A stretch of 40,000 bases of DNA. It comes from an uncultured Pelagibacteraceae bacterium. GTDB taxonomy: Bacteria; Pseudomonadota; Alphaproteobacteria; Pelagibacterales; Pelagibacteraceae. Positions 8,516 to 16,822 of the stretch are shown in pieces. The stretch spans positions 1 through 40,000 of the forward strand of contig CABZLO010000006.1 of assembly GCA_902526595.1 (NCBI GenBank), written 5' to 3'. The translations under genes were made by a program, and so were the position numbers. Under the pieces are notes generated by a model. The model was not told the DNA's origin, searched no databases, and worked only from the letters and a program-made list of their open reading frames with translations. Each line of letters opens with the position of its first letter. Position 1 is the stretch's first letter.

Positions 8516-10237
8516 TTATTTATCGTCTTTTTTTTTTAAATCATCAGACAATGAAGAAAATGGAAGGTTTTTTCCAGAACCTTCAGAGCCATATTTTTCT
8601 AGAGCTTCTTTTTTTTCAATTTCCTCTAAAAGTTTTATACTAAGTGTTACTTTTCTTTTGTCCATATCTAGATCTGCTATTGCGCAATCAATTCTCTCAG
8701 ATCCTGTAAAACGACTAGGACGGGCGTCAGCAGCATTAATTGCTATCGCAGACTTCTTAATTTGAAAATCCATTTCACATCCCTCTGGTCTTACAACTAG
8801 ACCTTTATTATCTGTAGAGACGACCTTAACAGTAATAGTTTGGTTTTTTGATTTATCTTTAAAAAAATTAAAAGGATCTTCTTGAGTTTGCTTCAAGCCA
8901 ACCCTTATTTTCTGATCAGCAGATTTTATTTCTAGAACCATTACTTTAATTTTATCGCCCTTGTTATATTTTGCTAACTCTTCTTCACCATTGTTTAAAT
9001 AGGTTAAGTCATTACAGTGTAAAAAAGCGTCTATATCTAAATTTTCAATTTTAACAAATAATGAATACTCATTTTTGTTTACAATTTCTCCCTCAACAAT
9101 TGAATTAACAGGGAATTTTTTCTCAAAAGTTTCAAAAGGGTTTTCATGAGTTAACCTATGTGAAATAGCAACTCTTCTTTTATCTTTATCTATTTCAGTA
9201 ATTATACAGTCTATTTCGTCACCAATTTTAAACATTTTTTTTGCAGATACATTTTTCTTTGTCCAGCTTAGTTCACTTGAATGAAGAAGAGTAGTTAGTC
9301 CTGGCTCCAACTCACAGAATGCTCCAAAATCCATTAGTTTTACAACTTTAACTTTATATATTTTATTAAGCTCATAATTTTCAATATGTTCAAAAGGGTC
9401 GGGTGACAGTTGTTTTACTGAACATCCAACTTGTAACTTTTCTTTATCAACACTTATAACTTTTAAATCATGTTTTTCACCTATATTAAACACCTCATCA
9501 GGATGATTAACTCTTGAGTAAGAAATTTCTTGCAAGTGAACTAATACATCTAATTCTCCATTGACGTTAAAAAAACATCCAAAAGAACTATAACCTTTTA
9601 CTTCAGCTCCTTTAATAATGTCACCTACTTTAAATTTTTCAATTATTTTAGCCTTATCCTCTTTTTTGTGTGAAGAAATAATTTCCCTTCGTGATACACA
9701 AGCATTTCCTCTAACTTTATCTAATTTTATTAGAGCAAATTTTTGAGGCTCATTCATTAAATGACTAATATCTTTTAAAGGTTTTGAATCTATCTGAGAG
9801 CCAGGAAGGAACATGAGTGAACCCGTATCTATATGCTCAACAATGCATCCACCTTTACATTTTGAAGTAATTTTACCCATGATGGGTTCATTTTTTTCAT
9901 AAGCTTCAACTAGTTTATCCCAGCCTTTTATTTTTTGTGCTTTAGAGGCAGAAACTAATACTTCACCATTTTTATCCTCAATTTTCTCTAATAATACAGG
10001 TATTATTTCACCAACTTTAATTTTTTCACTTAAGCCCATGCTCTTTAGTTCGTTTATATCAAGCACTGGTTCAGATTTTAAACCTTCTACAAAAAGGAAC
10101 ACAAACTTTTCTGTGATTTTATTAATTTTACCCTCTATTATTTTTCCTTCTTCTATTTGGATTTTGGAAAGCTGGCTGTTTAGTAGTTTTTCGAATTCTT
10201 GGGAGGCTTGATTTGATAAATCTTTGTAAATTTCCAT
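8516..10237 (-). CDS. rpsA: 30S ribosomal protein S1
   Basis: S1 binds mRNA and helps the 30S subunit unfold and start on messages, which matters here because clear Shine-Dalgarno sequences are scarce. The 573 residues contain serial S1 (OB-fold) repeats. Repeat cores such as GAEVKGYSSFGCFFNV, VKLMDFGAFCELEPG and CGLK-type ends (GLKQTQEDPFNFF) show the six-repeat layout of proteobacterial S1. Length is normal. The start overlaps the cmk stop by 1 nt. Confidence 0.96.
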   Translation of the reverse strand: MEIYKDLSNQASQEFEKLLNSQLSKIQIEEGKIIEGKINKITEKFVFLFVEGLKSEPVLDINELKSMGLSEKIKVGEIIPVLLEKIEDKNGEVLVSASKAQKIKGWDKLVEAYEKNEPIMGKITSKCKGGCIVEHIDTGSLMFLPGSQIDSKPLKDISHLMNEPQKFALIKLDKVRGNACVSRREIISSHKKEDKAKIIEKFKVGDIIKGAEVKGYSSFGCFFNVNGELDVLVHLQEISYSRVNHPDEVFNIGEKHDLKVISVDKEKLQVGCSVKQLSPDPFEHIENYELNKIYKVKVVKLMDFGAFCELEPGLTTLLHSSELSWTKKNVSAKKMFKIGDEIDCIITEIDKDKRRVAISHRLTHENPFETFEKKFPVNSIVEGEIVNKNEYSLFVKIENLDIDAFLHCNDLTYLNNGEEELAKYNKGDKIKVMVLEIKSADQKIRVGLKQTQEDPFNFFKDKSKNQTITVKVVSTDNKGLVVRPEGCEMDFQIKKSAIAINAADARPSRFTGSERIDCAIADLDMDKRKVTLSIKLLEEIEKKEALEKYGSEGSGKNLPFSSLSDDLKKKDDK

Positions 10238-10893
10238 TAAATAATTAATTTCCTATCTATTATTTTTTTTATTTTTAAAAAACAACGTCTTATACTTAGG
10301 TTGCTAGTGTTTAGCAAGACGCTATCCTTTGTTTTTTTAAGGGGAGAAATCTTTCTATTTATATCGCTTTTATCGCGTTTTTTGACACTTTTTAACACTT
10401 CTTGATAAGAAATATTCTTATTTTTGGCTTTTAGCTCCTTATATCTTCTGAATACTCTAGTCTTTAAATTAGCTGTAATAAAAAGTTTTACATCAGCATC
10501 AGGTACAATGACTGAACAGATATCTCTTCCATCCAAACATGACCCAGCATATTTTTTTGGAGGATTGTAAGCACATTTTAATTGGAAATCATGAACTAAT
10601 TTTCTTATTCTCTTATCTTTAGCAATTATTGATGCAGTCGTTGCAATTTCATCAGTAAGTAGCTTTTTATTATTTAAAGAAGAAACTTTTAAATTATTAA
10701 TTTTTTTTTTTAAATACTTTAAACTATATTTGCTAGGTTTATTAATTTTAATATTAGCAATGTATCTATAAATTCTTCCAGTATCAAGTTGAAGTAAATT
10801 GTAATGTTTAGAAATTAATTTTGCCTGTGTCCCTGCACCGGCAGCTGCAGGAGAATCTATAGCTATTTTAATTATATTTTTTCTTTTTAACAT
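10237..10893 (-). CDS. cmk: Cytidylate kinase with altered Walker A motif
   Basis: Cmk phosphorylates CMP and dCMP with ATP. At 218 residues it has typical length. Family motifs are LDTGRIYR near 36, CLDGRDICSVIVPDADVKLF near 118 and a late RD-x-x-D-x-x-R-x-x-x-PL segment. The P-loop is unusual: where the family has GPAGSGKST this protein reads SPAAAGAGT at residues 14-22, so the phosphate-binding lysine is Ala20 (codon GCA, checked on the minus strand). Lys25 is a few residues later. The gene overlaps aroA by 26 nt and rpsA by 1 nt, the classical aroA-cmk-rpsA order, so it is unlikely to be a pseudogene. Confidence 0.9.
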   Translation of the reverse strand: MLKRKNIIKIAIDSPAAAGAGTQAKLISKHYNLLQLDTGRIYRYIANIKINKPSKYSLKYLKKKINNLKVSSLNNKKLLTDEIATTASIIAKDKRIRKLVHDFQLKCAYNPPKKYAGSCLDGRDICSVIVPDADVKLFITANLKTRVFRRYKELKAKNKNISYQEVLKSVKKRDKSDINRKISPLKKTKDSVLLNTSNLSIRRCFLKIKKIIDRKLII

Positions 10894-12211
10894 TTTTCTT
10901 TAAGTCATTAATTATTTTTAAAAAATTTGGAAATGACGTTTTAATCGAATCCTTGTCATGTATATTCCACACTCCACCAAAAGATAGTGCAGCTATTACA
11001 CTTGTCATAAAAACTCTATGGTCTTTAAGATAATTTTTAATTAATATTTTTTTTTTTATATTTAGTCTGGGATTTCCATATATTTTTATAGATTCCTTCG
11101 TGGTAATAGTTTTAATTCCTATTTTAGTTAAAATTATTTTTGCCCATTTTAACCTAGGACTTTCTTTTTGATTTAATTCAGCTAAATTTTTAAAATATGA
11201 AATCCCATTTGCTTTAGCAGCTACTAAAAATATAATAAGAAATTCATCTATAGCACCACTATTTAATTTTGATGGACAATTAATTGATTTAATTGATTTA
11301 GGGCTTTTGATCTTTAAGTCAGCAATTTTTTCCCCTTTATAAACTTTTTGATTTTTAAAAATAATTGAGATACCCATTTTTTTTAAAATAGTAATTATCC
11401 CCGTTCTAGATGGATTAATATTCACGTTCTTTATAATCAATTCTGAATTATTAGACAGAGCTGTCAAAACTATAAAAAAAGCGCTTGAGCTTATATCTGA
11501 TGGAATGTTATAATTTAAAGGTTTTATTGTTTTGACTTTATTAATCTTAATCTCATCGTGATTTTTTCTTGTTTTTACAGAGATTGGTAAATTTAGGTAT
11601 TTGCATAAAAGTTCTGTATGATTTCTTGATTTCTTAGCTTTAATTATTGTCGTACCTTTAGCTCTCATCCCTCCAAATATTACAGAGCTTTTGCATTGAG
11701 CTGATCCTTTTTTCTCAAGATATTTTATGGATGTTAATTTTTGAGAGCCAAAAATTTTTAAAGGCAAATACTTACCGCCTCTTAATTTAAATTTTATGCC
11801 AAATTTGCTTAATGGCTCCGTAACTCTTCTAAAATCTCTTTTTGATAAGCTTTTATCTCCAATTATTTTTATTGGATATTTGGTATTAATCAGTAGACCA
11901 AGAATAAGTCTTCCTAAAGTCCCTGAATTCTCAGCATTAATTGTAAGATTTTTTTTATAATTATATCCTTTAATACCCTTTCCAAAAATCGTAATTCTAT
12001 TTTTAGTGATCTCAGATTTTATTCCTAAAATTTTAATAGCTCTTATCGCTGCTAACACATCTTCTGATAATAATAGGTTTTTTGCTTTAGACACTCCGTT
12101 TGCCAAAGAAGAGAGAAGTACCCACCTAATGCTAAGACTTTTGTCCCCACTTACTGAAACAACCTTATTAAAACTACCAATTTTATCACTAATGATTAAT
12201 GAATTTGGCAT
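10868..12211 (-). CDS. aroA: 3-phosphoshikimate 1-carboxyvinyltransferase (EPSP synthase)
   Basis: AroA joins phosphoenolpyruvate to shikimate 3-phosphate on the path to chorismate, feeding the Trp and Phe genes nearby. The 447-residue protein shows SGDKSLSIRWVLLSSLANG near residue 20, NSGTLGRLILGLL near 95 and GDKSLSKRDFRRVTEPL near 120. These correspond to the GDKS-S-R, N-GT--R and GD-SL--RPM motifs; the last reads RDF here. A C-terminal SFGG/DKDSIKTSFP segment closes the second domain. It begins 6 nt after lptB and overlaps cmk by 26 nt. Confidence 0.93.
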   Translation of the reverse strand: MPNSLIISDKIGSFNKVVSVSGDKSLSIRWVLLSSLANGVSKAKNLLLSEDVLAAIRAIKILGIKSEITKNRITIFGKGIKGYNYKKNLTINAENSGTLGRLILGLLINTKYPIKIIGDKSLSKRDFRRVTEPLSKFGIKFKLRGGKYLPLKIFGSQKLTSIKYLEKKGSAQCKSSVIFGGMRAKGTTIIKAKKSRNHTELLCKYLNLPISVKTRKNHDEIKINKVKTIKPLNYNIPSDISSSAFFIVLTALSNNSELIIKNVNINPSRTGIITILKKMGISIIFKNQKVYKGEKIADLKIKSPKSIKSINCPSKLNSGAIDEFLIIFLVAAKANGISYFKNLAELNQKESPRLKWAKIILTKIGIKTITTKESIKIYGNPRLNIKKKILIKNYLKDHRVFMTSVIAALSFGGVWNIHDKDSIKTSFPNFLKIINDLKKNVKKKKYN

Positions 12212-12217
12212 TTTAAA

Positions 12218-12994
12218 TTAGTTAAATTTAAAGTTATCTCCAAAGTAAGCATTTTTTGCATTAATATTCTTTACTAAATTTGATGGTGTGTCTTCAGCTA
12301 TAATTTTACCGTTACTTAATATCATGGCAACATCAACACAAGCTAAAAGATCTCGTGCCTGATGATCACATATGCAAATTGTAATTCTATTTTCATTTTG
12401 TAAGTTCACAATTATTTCTTGTAACATTTTTATTGTTAAAACATCTAGAGCAGCAAAACACTCATCCAATAGAAGAACCTTTGGTTCACTTAATAATGAT
12501 AATGCAATTACAAGCTTTTTCTTTTGTCCACCTGATAAAAATTTTCCTTTAATATCCTTTAAATTATCAAGTTCAAATTTAGAAATTAAATAATTCACTC
12601 TTTCAGCTCTATAGTTTTTGTCATCTATTACAATTTCACTAATTGCTTTTAAATTATCATGAAGAGTTAAATCATTAAAAAAGCCTCCATACTGAGGAAC
12701 ATAACCTACTTTAAATTTTTTTGTCCTTAGATAAACTGGGTACTTAGTTACGTCCTCACCTGCTATTTTGATTTTTCCACTTCCTGGATTGATTAAGCCA
12801 GTTATAAGATTAAATATAGTTGATTTACCCACACCATTAGGCCCTAGCATTCCAAATATTTGTCCTTCATTTATCTTAAAATTTATATTTTCTAATATCT
12901 GCCTGTTTCCATAAGATAGCGAAATATTTTCAAACTCAATTATTGAATTAATATTTTTGAATGATTTAATTCTAAATTTTTTTATTATGGCCAT
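12218..12994 (-). CDS. lptB: LPS export ABC transporter ATPase
   Basis: LptB powers extraction of lipopolysaccharide from the inner membrane together with LptFG. The 258-residue ATPase has Walker A GPNGVGKST (51-59), a Q-loop VPQYGG near 99-104, signature LSGGQKKK (153-160), Walker B VLLLDE (173-178) and an H-loop histidine in CICDHQARD. The usual DEP reads DEC. A short N-terminal extension of about 15 residues precedes the core. Placement 1 nt after lptC supports LptB over other ABC ATPases. The lptA gene usually found between them is absent. Confidence 0.9.
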   Translation of the reverse strand: MAIIKKFRIKSFKNINSIIEFENISLSYGNRQILENINFKINEGQIFGMLGPNGVGKSTIFNLITGLINPGSGKIKIAGEDVTKYPVYLRTKKFKVGYVPQYGGFFNDLTLHDNLKAISEIVIDDKNYRAERVNYLISKFELDNLKDIKGKFLSGGQKKKLVIALSLLSEPKVLLLDECFAALDVLTIKMLQEIIVNLQNENRITICICDHQARDLLACVDVAMILSNGKIIAEDTPSNLVKNINAKNAYFGDNFKFN

Positions 12995-12995
12995 A

Positions 12996-13571
12996 TTAAT
13001 TTATACTTTTAATATTTATTTTTTTTTGATTTTCGTACATAAATATTTTAGTATCCTTAGTTTTAATATTCATTTCAACTGCATCTGCTCTAAGAATATT
13101 TTCCAAATTGGTATAAACTACTTCTCTAGAAATTAACATTGAATTTCTTTTTAATGAAAAATCAAGGTATTCTCCAGTAATTTTATTATTTAAATAATTT
13201 ATTATTACATTTTTAGAAAATATTGTATCAAAATTTCCTGAATTATATTTACCATACTTCGATGTTATGGATATATCATCTGAGTTTATTAATTTAATAA
13301 TAGCCTTAATATTAGTCAGATATATAACATTTGTGTTTGAGTAATCTATCTCACCTTCCGCTGCTGTAATAATATATTCATTTCCATCGGCATCTTTAGT
13401 TGTGTATTTAACATCTTTTATTTTATTCGAACTGTATACTTCATTATCCATCACTTCAGGTTCTATTTGAACTATATCTTTTTTTTTAATTATATTCGAA
13501 TTAAGTAAGATCAAAATAACTATAAAGCATAAAAGAATAAAAATAATTTTACCAATATGTTTCTTTATCAT
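12996..13571 (-). CDS. lptC: LPS export system protein LptC
   Basis: LptC is an inner-membrane-anchored periplasmic protein that takes LPS from LptBFG. The 191-residue protein has one N-terminal membrane helix (IIFILLCFIVILILL, about 9-23) and a periplasmic part rich in beta strands. Repeating amphipathic segments (YIITAAEGEIDYSN, ISITSKYGKYN, ITGEYLDFSL) are typical of the LptC/OstA-like beta-jellyroll. Sequence identity in this family is low, so context (kdsD upstream, lptB downstream) carries part of the call. Junctions are a 1-nt overlap with kdsD and a 1-nt gap to lptB. Confidence 0.85.
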   Translation of the reverse strand: MIKKHIGKIIFILLCFIVILILLNSNIIKKKDIVQIEPEVMDNEVYSSNKIKDVKYTTKDADGNEYIITAAEGEIDYSNTNVIYLTNIKAIIKLINSDDISITSKYGKYNSGNFDTIFSKNVIINYLNNKITGEYLDFSLKRNSMLISREVVYTNLENILRADAVEMNIKTKDTKIFMYENQKKINIKSIN

Positions 13572-14539
13572 TAAGAAATGTTAGACTGTAGAATTGTATG
13601 CACATGAATAACACCAATTGTTATTAATGGTTTATGCTTATTATTTACTATTAATGATGTAATCCTCTTACTATTCATTACAGAAAGTGCCTTAGCAGCA
13701 AGTTCATTTTTATCAATAGATATTGGCTTTTTTGTCATAATTTGTTTTACAGTTAATGTTTGGAAATTGAAATTTTTTTGATTAAATCTTCTAATCTGAC
13801 CGTCAGTAATAATACCAGTAGTTTTTCTATTTTTATTTCTAACTATTAAAATTCCTAATTTTTTTTCAGTTAATATTTCTAAGGCTTTGCTCATTTTTAA
13901 ATTTTCATTCACAAATGGTATCTTTTTTCCTTTAATCATAATATCCTCAACCGTTCTTAATTGGGCAGCCAAACTTCCAGCAGGGTGTAATTTTTTAAAG
14001 TCTATTTTACTGAATTTCTTATGCTTCATAGTTGCAATTGCCAAAGCATCTCCCAAAGCGAGCTGAGAAGTTGTACTTGCAGTTGGAACAATACCACCTG
14101 CCTCAATTACTTTAGGAATTGTAAGTTTAATATCGGATGCTTTATAAAGTAAAGACTCTTTTTTTGAGACAATTCCAATTAACAAAATTTTATTTCTGTT
14201 TGCATACTGAATTATATTTCTCAATTCACTAGTTTCTCCTGAATTACTTAAAAGAATTAAAATATCTTTTTTAGATATCATTCCAAGATCTCCATGAGAA
14301 GCCTCACTTGCAGAAATGCTAAAAGATGGTGTACCAACAGATGCCAAAGTTGCTGCTATTTTTGAGGCTATCAGCCCACTTTTGCCGACACCACATAGAA
14401 TTACTTTTGATTGACATTTTATTATTTCAGCAACTGCCTGATCAAAAGAACTGTTAAGACTTTTTTTTAAATTTTGAAGGGCTTTAACTTCTAAGTTTAT
14501 TACTTCTTTAGCAGTTAATATAAATTTTTTTTTTGACAT
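13571..14539 (-). CDS. kdsD: Arabinose 5-phosphate isomerase (SIS and CBS domains)
   Basis: This enzyme makes arabinose 5-phosphate from ribulose 5-phosphate, the first step towards KDO of LPS; KdsB at 19563 acts later in the same pathway. The 322 residues hold a sugar isomerase (SIS) domain, with VILCGVGKSGLIASKIAATL near 46 and ILLSNSGETSEL near 93, followed by two CBS domains (about 205-320). HPAGSLAAQL near 185 is a family hallmark. It is also annotated as kpsF. It overlaps rnd and lptC by 1 nt on each side. Confidence 0.93.
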   Translation of the reverse strand: MSKKKFILTAKEVINLEVKALQNLKKSLNSSFDQAVAEIIKCQSKVILCGVGKSGLIASKIAATLASVGTPSFSISASEASHGDLGMISKKDILILLSNSGETSELRNIIQYANRNKILLIGIVSKKESLLYKASDIKLTIPKVIEAGGIVPTASTTSQLALGDALAIATMKHKKFSKIDFKKLHPAGSLAAQLRTVEDIMIKGKKIPFVNENLKMSKALEILTEKKLGILIVRNKNRKTTGIITDGQIRRFNQKNFNFQTLTVKQIMTKKPISIDKNELAAKALSVMNSKRITSLIVNNKHKPLITIGVIHVHTILQSNIS

Positions 14540-15150
14540 TAATGTGACCAGATATCATCTTTAAAAAGTGCCAGATCGAGATCAACTCGAGTTTTTAAAA
14601 ATTTTAGACAATCTTTGTATAGCTTTATACGATTTTCTCTTTCTAGTATTTTTTCTAAATTTTCATGTATTTTATGTAAATAAATTACATCATTTGCACA
14701 ATATTTTAGTTGAGCAGGCGTTAACTGTCCTCCAAAATCTGAACTTTGAAATTGTTTGCTAATATCTATATTTACAAATTCTTTTATTAATGTTTTTAAT
14801 GAATGATTATCAGAATATGATCTTGCAAGTTTCGAAGCTATTTTTGTATCAAGAATATTATTAGTCTCAGTTTTTAAATAATATTTAATGTGAGACATAT
14901 CTGCTCGACCATAGTGAAAGATTTTACAAATATTTTCATTTTTTAACAGATTTATTAGATTTGGAGCATTGTAATTATCTCTGTCAAATTGCACAATGTG
15001 AGCATCTGAGTTTCCTGAAGATATTTGTATTAAACACAGAGGGTCTCTTCTGACATTGAGACCCATAAATTCGCCATCAACTGCTATTATATTGCCTAAT
15101 TTTAAATCATCTGGTAAATCATTTTTGTGAAGATGAATATTATTGGTCAT
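14539..15150 (-). CDS. rnd: Ribonuclease D-like 3'-5' exonuclease, catalytic domain only
   Basis: The 203-residue protein is a DEDDy exonuclease like the short RNase D of alphaproteobacteria. The first acid pair is Asp25 and Glu27 in AVDGEFMGL, the second motif is FHYGRADMSHI, and the third is the DEDDy YCANDVIYLHKI. It lacks the C-terminal HRDC domains of E. coli RNase D (about 375 residues), consistent with the shorter alphaproteobacterial form. It probably trims tRNA or rRNA 3' ends. It heads the long minus-strand cluster. Its start is only 16 nt from the divergent gene. Confidence 0.88.
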   Translation of the reverse strand: MTNNIHLHKNDLPDDLKLGNIIAVDGEFMGLNVRRDPLCLIQISSGNSDAHIVQFDRDNYNAPNLINLLKNENICKIFHYGRADMSHIKYYLKTETNNILDTKIASKLARSYSDNHSLKTLIKEFVNIDISKQFQSSDFGGQLTPAQLKYCANDVIYLHKIHENLEKILERENRIKLYKDCLKFLKTRVDLDLALFKDDIWSH

Positions 15151-15166
15151 TTTTAAACATATATAT

Positions 15167-16153
15167 ATGAAAGCAAAAAATTGTCTAATTTTTGGTGGTA
15201 GTGGTCAAATTGGTCGAAACCTCATAAGAAAACTCACTAAGAACAACTTTCGGGTTACCGTAGTAACAAGAAATATTCATCAAAAAAGTTACATTATTAA
15301 AACACAAGCAAATGTTGGCTACATAGACATTGTAGAAGCCAATATATTTGATGAGAAAAAAATAAGAGAGCTTTTTAAAAAATCTGATATTTGCGTAAAC
15401 TTGATTGGCATACTATTCGAGAAAAAAAGAGGAAATACATTTAAAAATATCCACTCTGTTTTTCCCTCATTGTTAGCAAAACTCTCAAAAGAATATAACC
15501 TAAAGCATTTTATTCATTTATCAGCTCTAGGCATAAATGAAGCCAAGGACTCTGCTTATGCAAATAGCAAAGTTGAAGGGGAAAATAACATTTTAAAAAA
15601 CTTTCCTCTTGCAACAATATTAAGACCATCTGTAGTTTATTCTGTAGACGATAATTTTACTACAAATTTTATGACTCTTTTAAATAGACTCCCATTTTTC
15701 CCTTTATATTATAATGGAACAACTAAGTTTTCTCCCATTCATTGTTCTGATCTGACAGATACAATTTATTATGTGATTTCAAACAATATTTATTCTAAAA
15801 TTATTGAATGTGTGGGGCCAGAAGTTTTTACATTTAAAGAAATAATAACTAAATTACTAAATTTAATTGGAAAAAAAAGAATTTTATTACCTATGCCTTT
15901 ACCAGTGGCCGAAGTAACTGCAAGAATATTTGAAATAATGCCTAATCCCTTGCTTACAAGGGATCAATTAAAACTTTTAAAATACGATAATATTGTATCT
16001 GGAAAATATAAAACCAACTCAGATATTGGTGTACCAAGTTTAAGACACTTTGATGAAGAAGTTAAAAAATATTGCTATATGTGGAGGGAAGGTGGAAAGT
16101 TTTCCACAGAAAAATACAATTCTGAAAAAAGCTCAGATGTTAAATTAAGCTAA
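15167..16153 (+). CDS. NAD(P)-binding protein related to the complex I 39-kDa subunit (NDUFA9-like)
   Basis: An atypical short-chain dehydrogenase with an N-terminal Rossmann motif FGGSGQIGRNL and a central FIHLSALGINEAKDSAYANSK segment holding the Y-x-x-x-K pair. It resembles the alphaproteobacterial proteins related to the 39-kDa accessory subunit of NADH:ubiquinone oxidoreductase; an assembly or quinone-related role is possible. I start at ATG 15167 (328 residues). An upstream in-frame ATG at 15143 would add eight residues and overlap the divergent rnd gene. The 3' end is 3 nt from the convergent gcrA stop. Confidence 0.82.
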   Translation: MKAKNCLIFGGSGQIGRNLIRKLTKNNFRVTVVTRNIHQKSYIIKTQANVGYIDIVEANIFDEKKIRELFKKSDICVNLIGILFEKKRGNTFKNIHSVFPSLLAKLSKEYNLKHFIHLSALGINEAKDSAYANSKVEGENNILKNFPLATILRPSVVYSVDDNFTTNFMTLLNRLPFFPLYYNGTTKFSPIHCSDLTDTIYYVISNNIYSKIIECVGPEVFTFKEIITKLLNLIGKKRILLPMPLPVAEVTARIFEIMPNPLLTRDQLKLLKYDNIVSGKYKTNSDIGVPSLRHFDEEVKKYCYMWREGGKFSTEKYNSEKSSDVKLS

Positions 16154-16156
16154 AAT

Positions 16157-16651
16157 CTAAGCTGTCTGGATTTTCTTTTCTATTAATTCTGGAACCTCTT
16201 CTTTATCGGTTGTTTCTTCTTTTTTACCTTTAGGTTGATAAGCATACAGAAGATGTAATTTACAATATGAAAAGTCTTTTAGAGATGATCTTCCGCAAAA
16301 ATAAAAAGATTTCTCATCTGGATGACCAATAGGCCATTTACATGAACTTTCGTCTAACTCCTCTAGTTGCTTAGGATTTTCTGGTTCAAAGTCTTTCTCA
16401 ATTATTAAAGACTTGAACTTACTTTTACGGCCTCTTCTATTTTTTATATTTTTTTCTTCCAAAGAATTTTCAAAATTTTGATTTGAGGTAGCTGTTCTGG
16501 TTTTAATTTTTGCAGATAAATTTAGCCTGTGAGCTTTCCCTATAACTGCGTTTCTGGTGATACCACCGATAATCTCTGCGATCTGACTTGCAGTACTTCC
16601 TTTCCCCCAAAGTTCTTTTAATTTTGCTACCTTTTCGTCTGTCCAGCTCAT
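16157..16651 (-). CDS. gcrA: GcrA cell cycle regulator
   Basis: GcrA is an alphaproteobacterial transcription factor that works with sigma70, in Caulobacter at promoters bearing methylated GANTC sites. The N-terminal SWTDEKVAKLKELWGKGSTA plus ITRNAVIGKAHRLNL is the characteristic helix-turn-helix. The C-terminal part carries CKWPIGHPDE and FCGRSSLKDFSYCKLH, the second conserved block. Length (164 residues) is normal. No GANTC site is seen in its own 171-nt upstream region. Two ATATCA copies and one TGATAT lie there instead. Confidence 0.95.
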   Translation of the reverse strand: MSWTDEKVAKLKELWGKGSTASQIAEIIGGITRNAVIGKAHRLNLSAKIKTRTATSNQNFENSLEEKNIKNRRGRKSKFKSLIIEKDFEPENPKQLEELDESSCKWPIGHPDEKSFYFCGRSSLKDFSYCKLHLLYAYQPKGKKEETTDKEEVPELIEKKIQTA

Positions 16652-16700
16652 ATATCAATATCTTGTGTTAAATTTTTATATATCAACAATATACTGATAT
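16652..16700. repeat. ATATCA / TGATAT repeats in the gcrA-argD divergent region
   Basis: ATATCA occurs at 16652-16657 and at 16680-16685, and its reverse complement TGATAT at 16695-16700, so the last two form a 6-bp inverted repeat with a 9-bp spacer. The sites sit directly upstream of gcrA. They could be an operator or chance in AT-rich DNA; nothing else supports regulation. Confidence 0.25.
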
Positions 16701-16822
16701 TAAATTTAATTAAACAACCAAAAAATCATACTTATCAACACAAATTGGTTAACTTATTAGATATGCATTTTCAATCATAGCTTGTATCTAATAATTAAAA
16801 TTTATAAAAACAAATTAAATTT

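Noticed and set aside
15143-15166. Upstream start for the NDUFA9-like gene
   Set aside because: It would overlap the rnd start, and the Rossmann strand begins shortly after ATG 15167 as usual for the fold.
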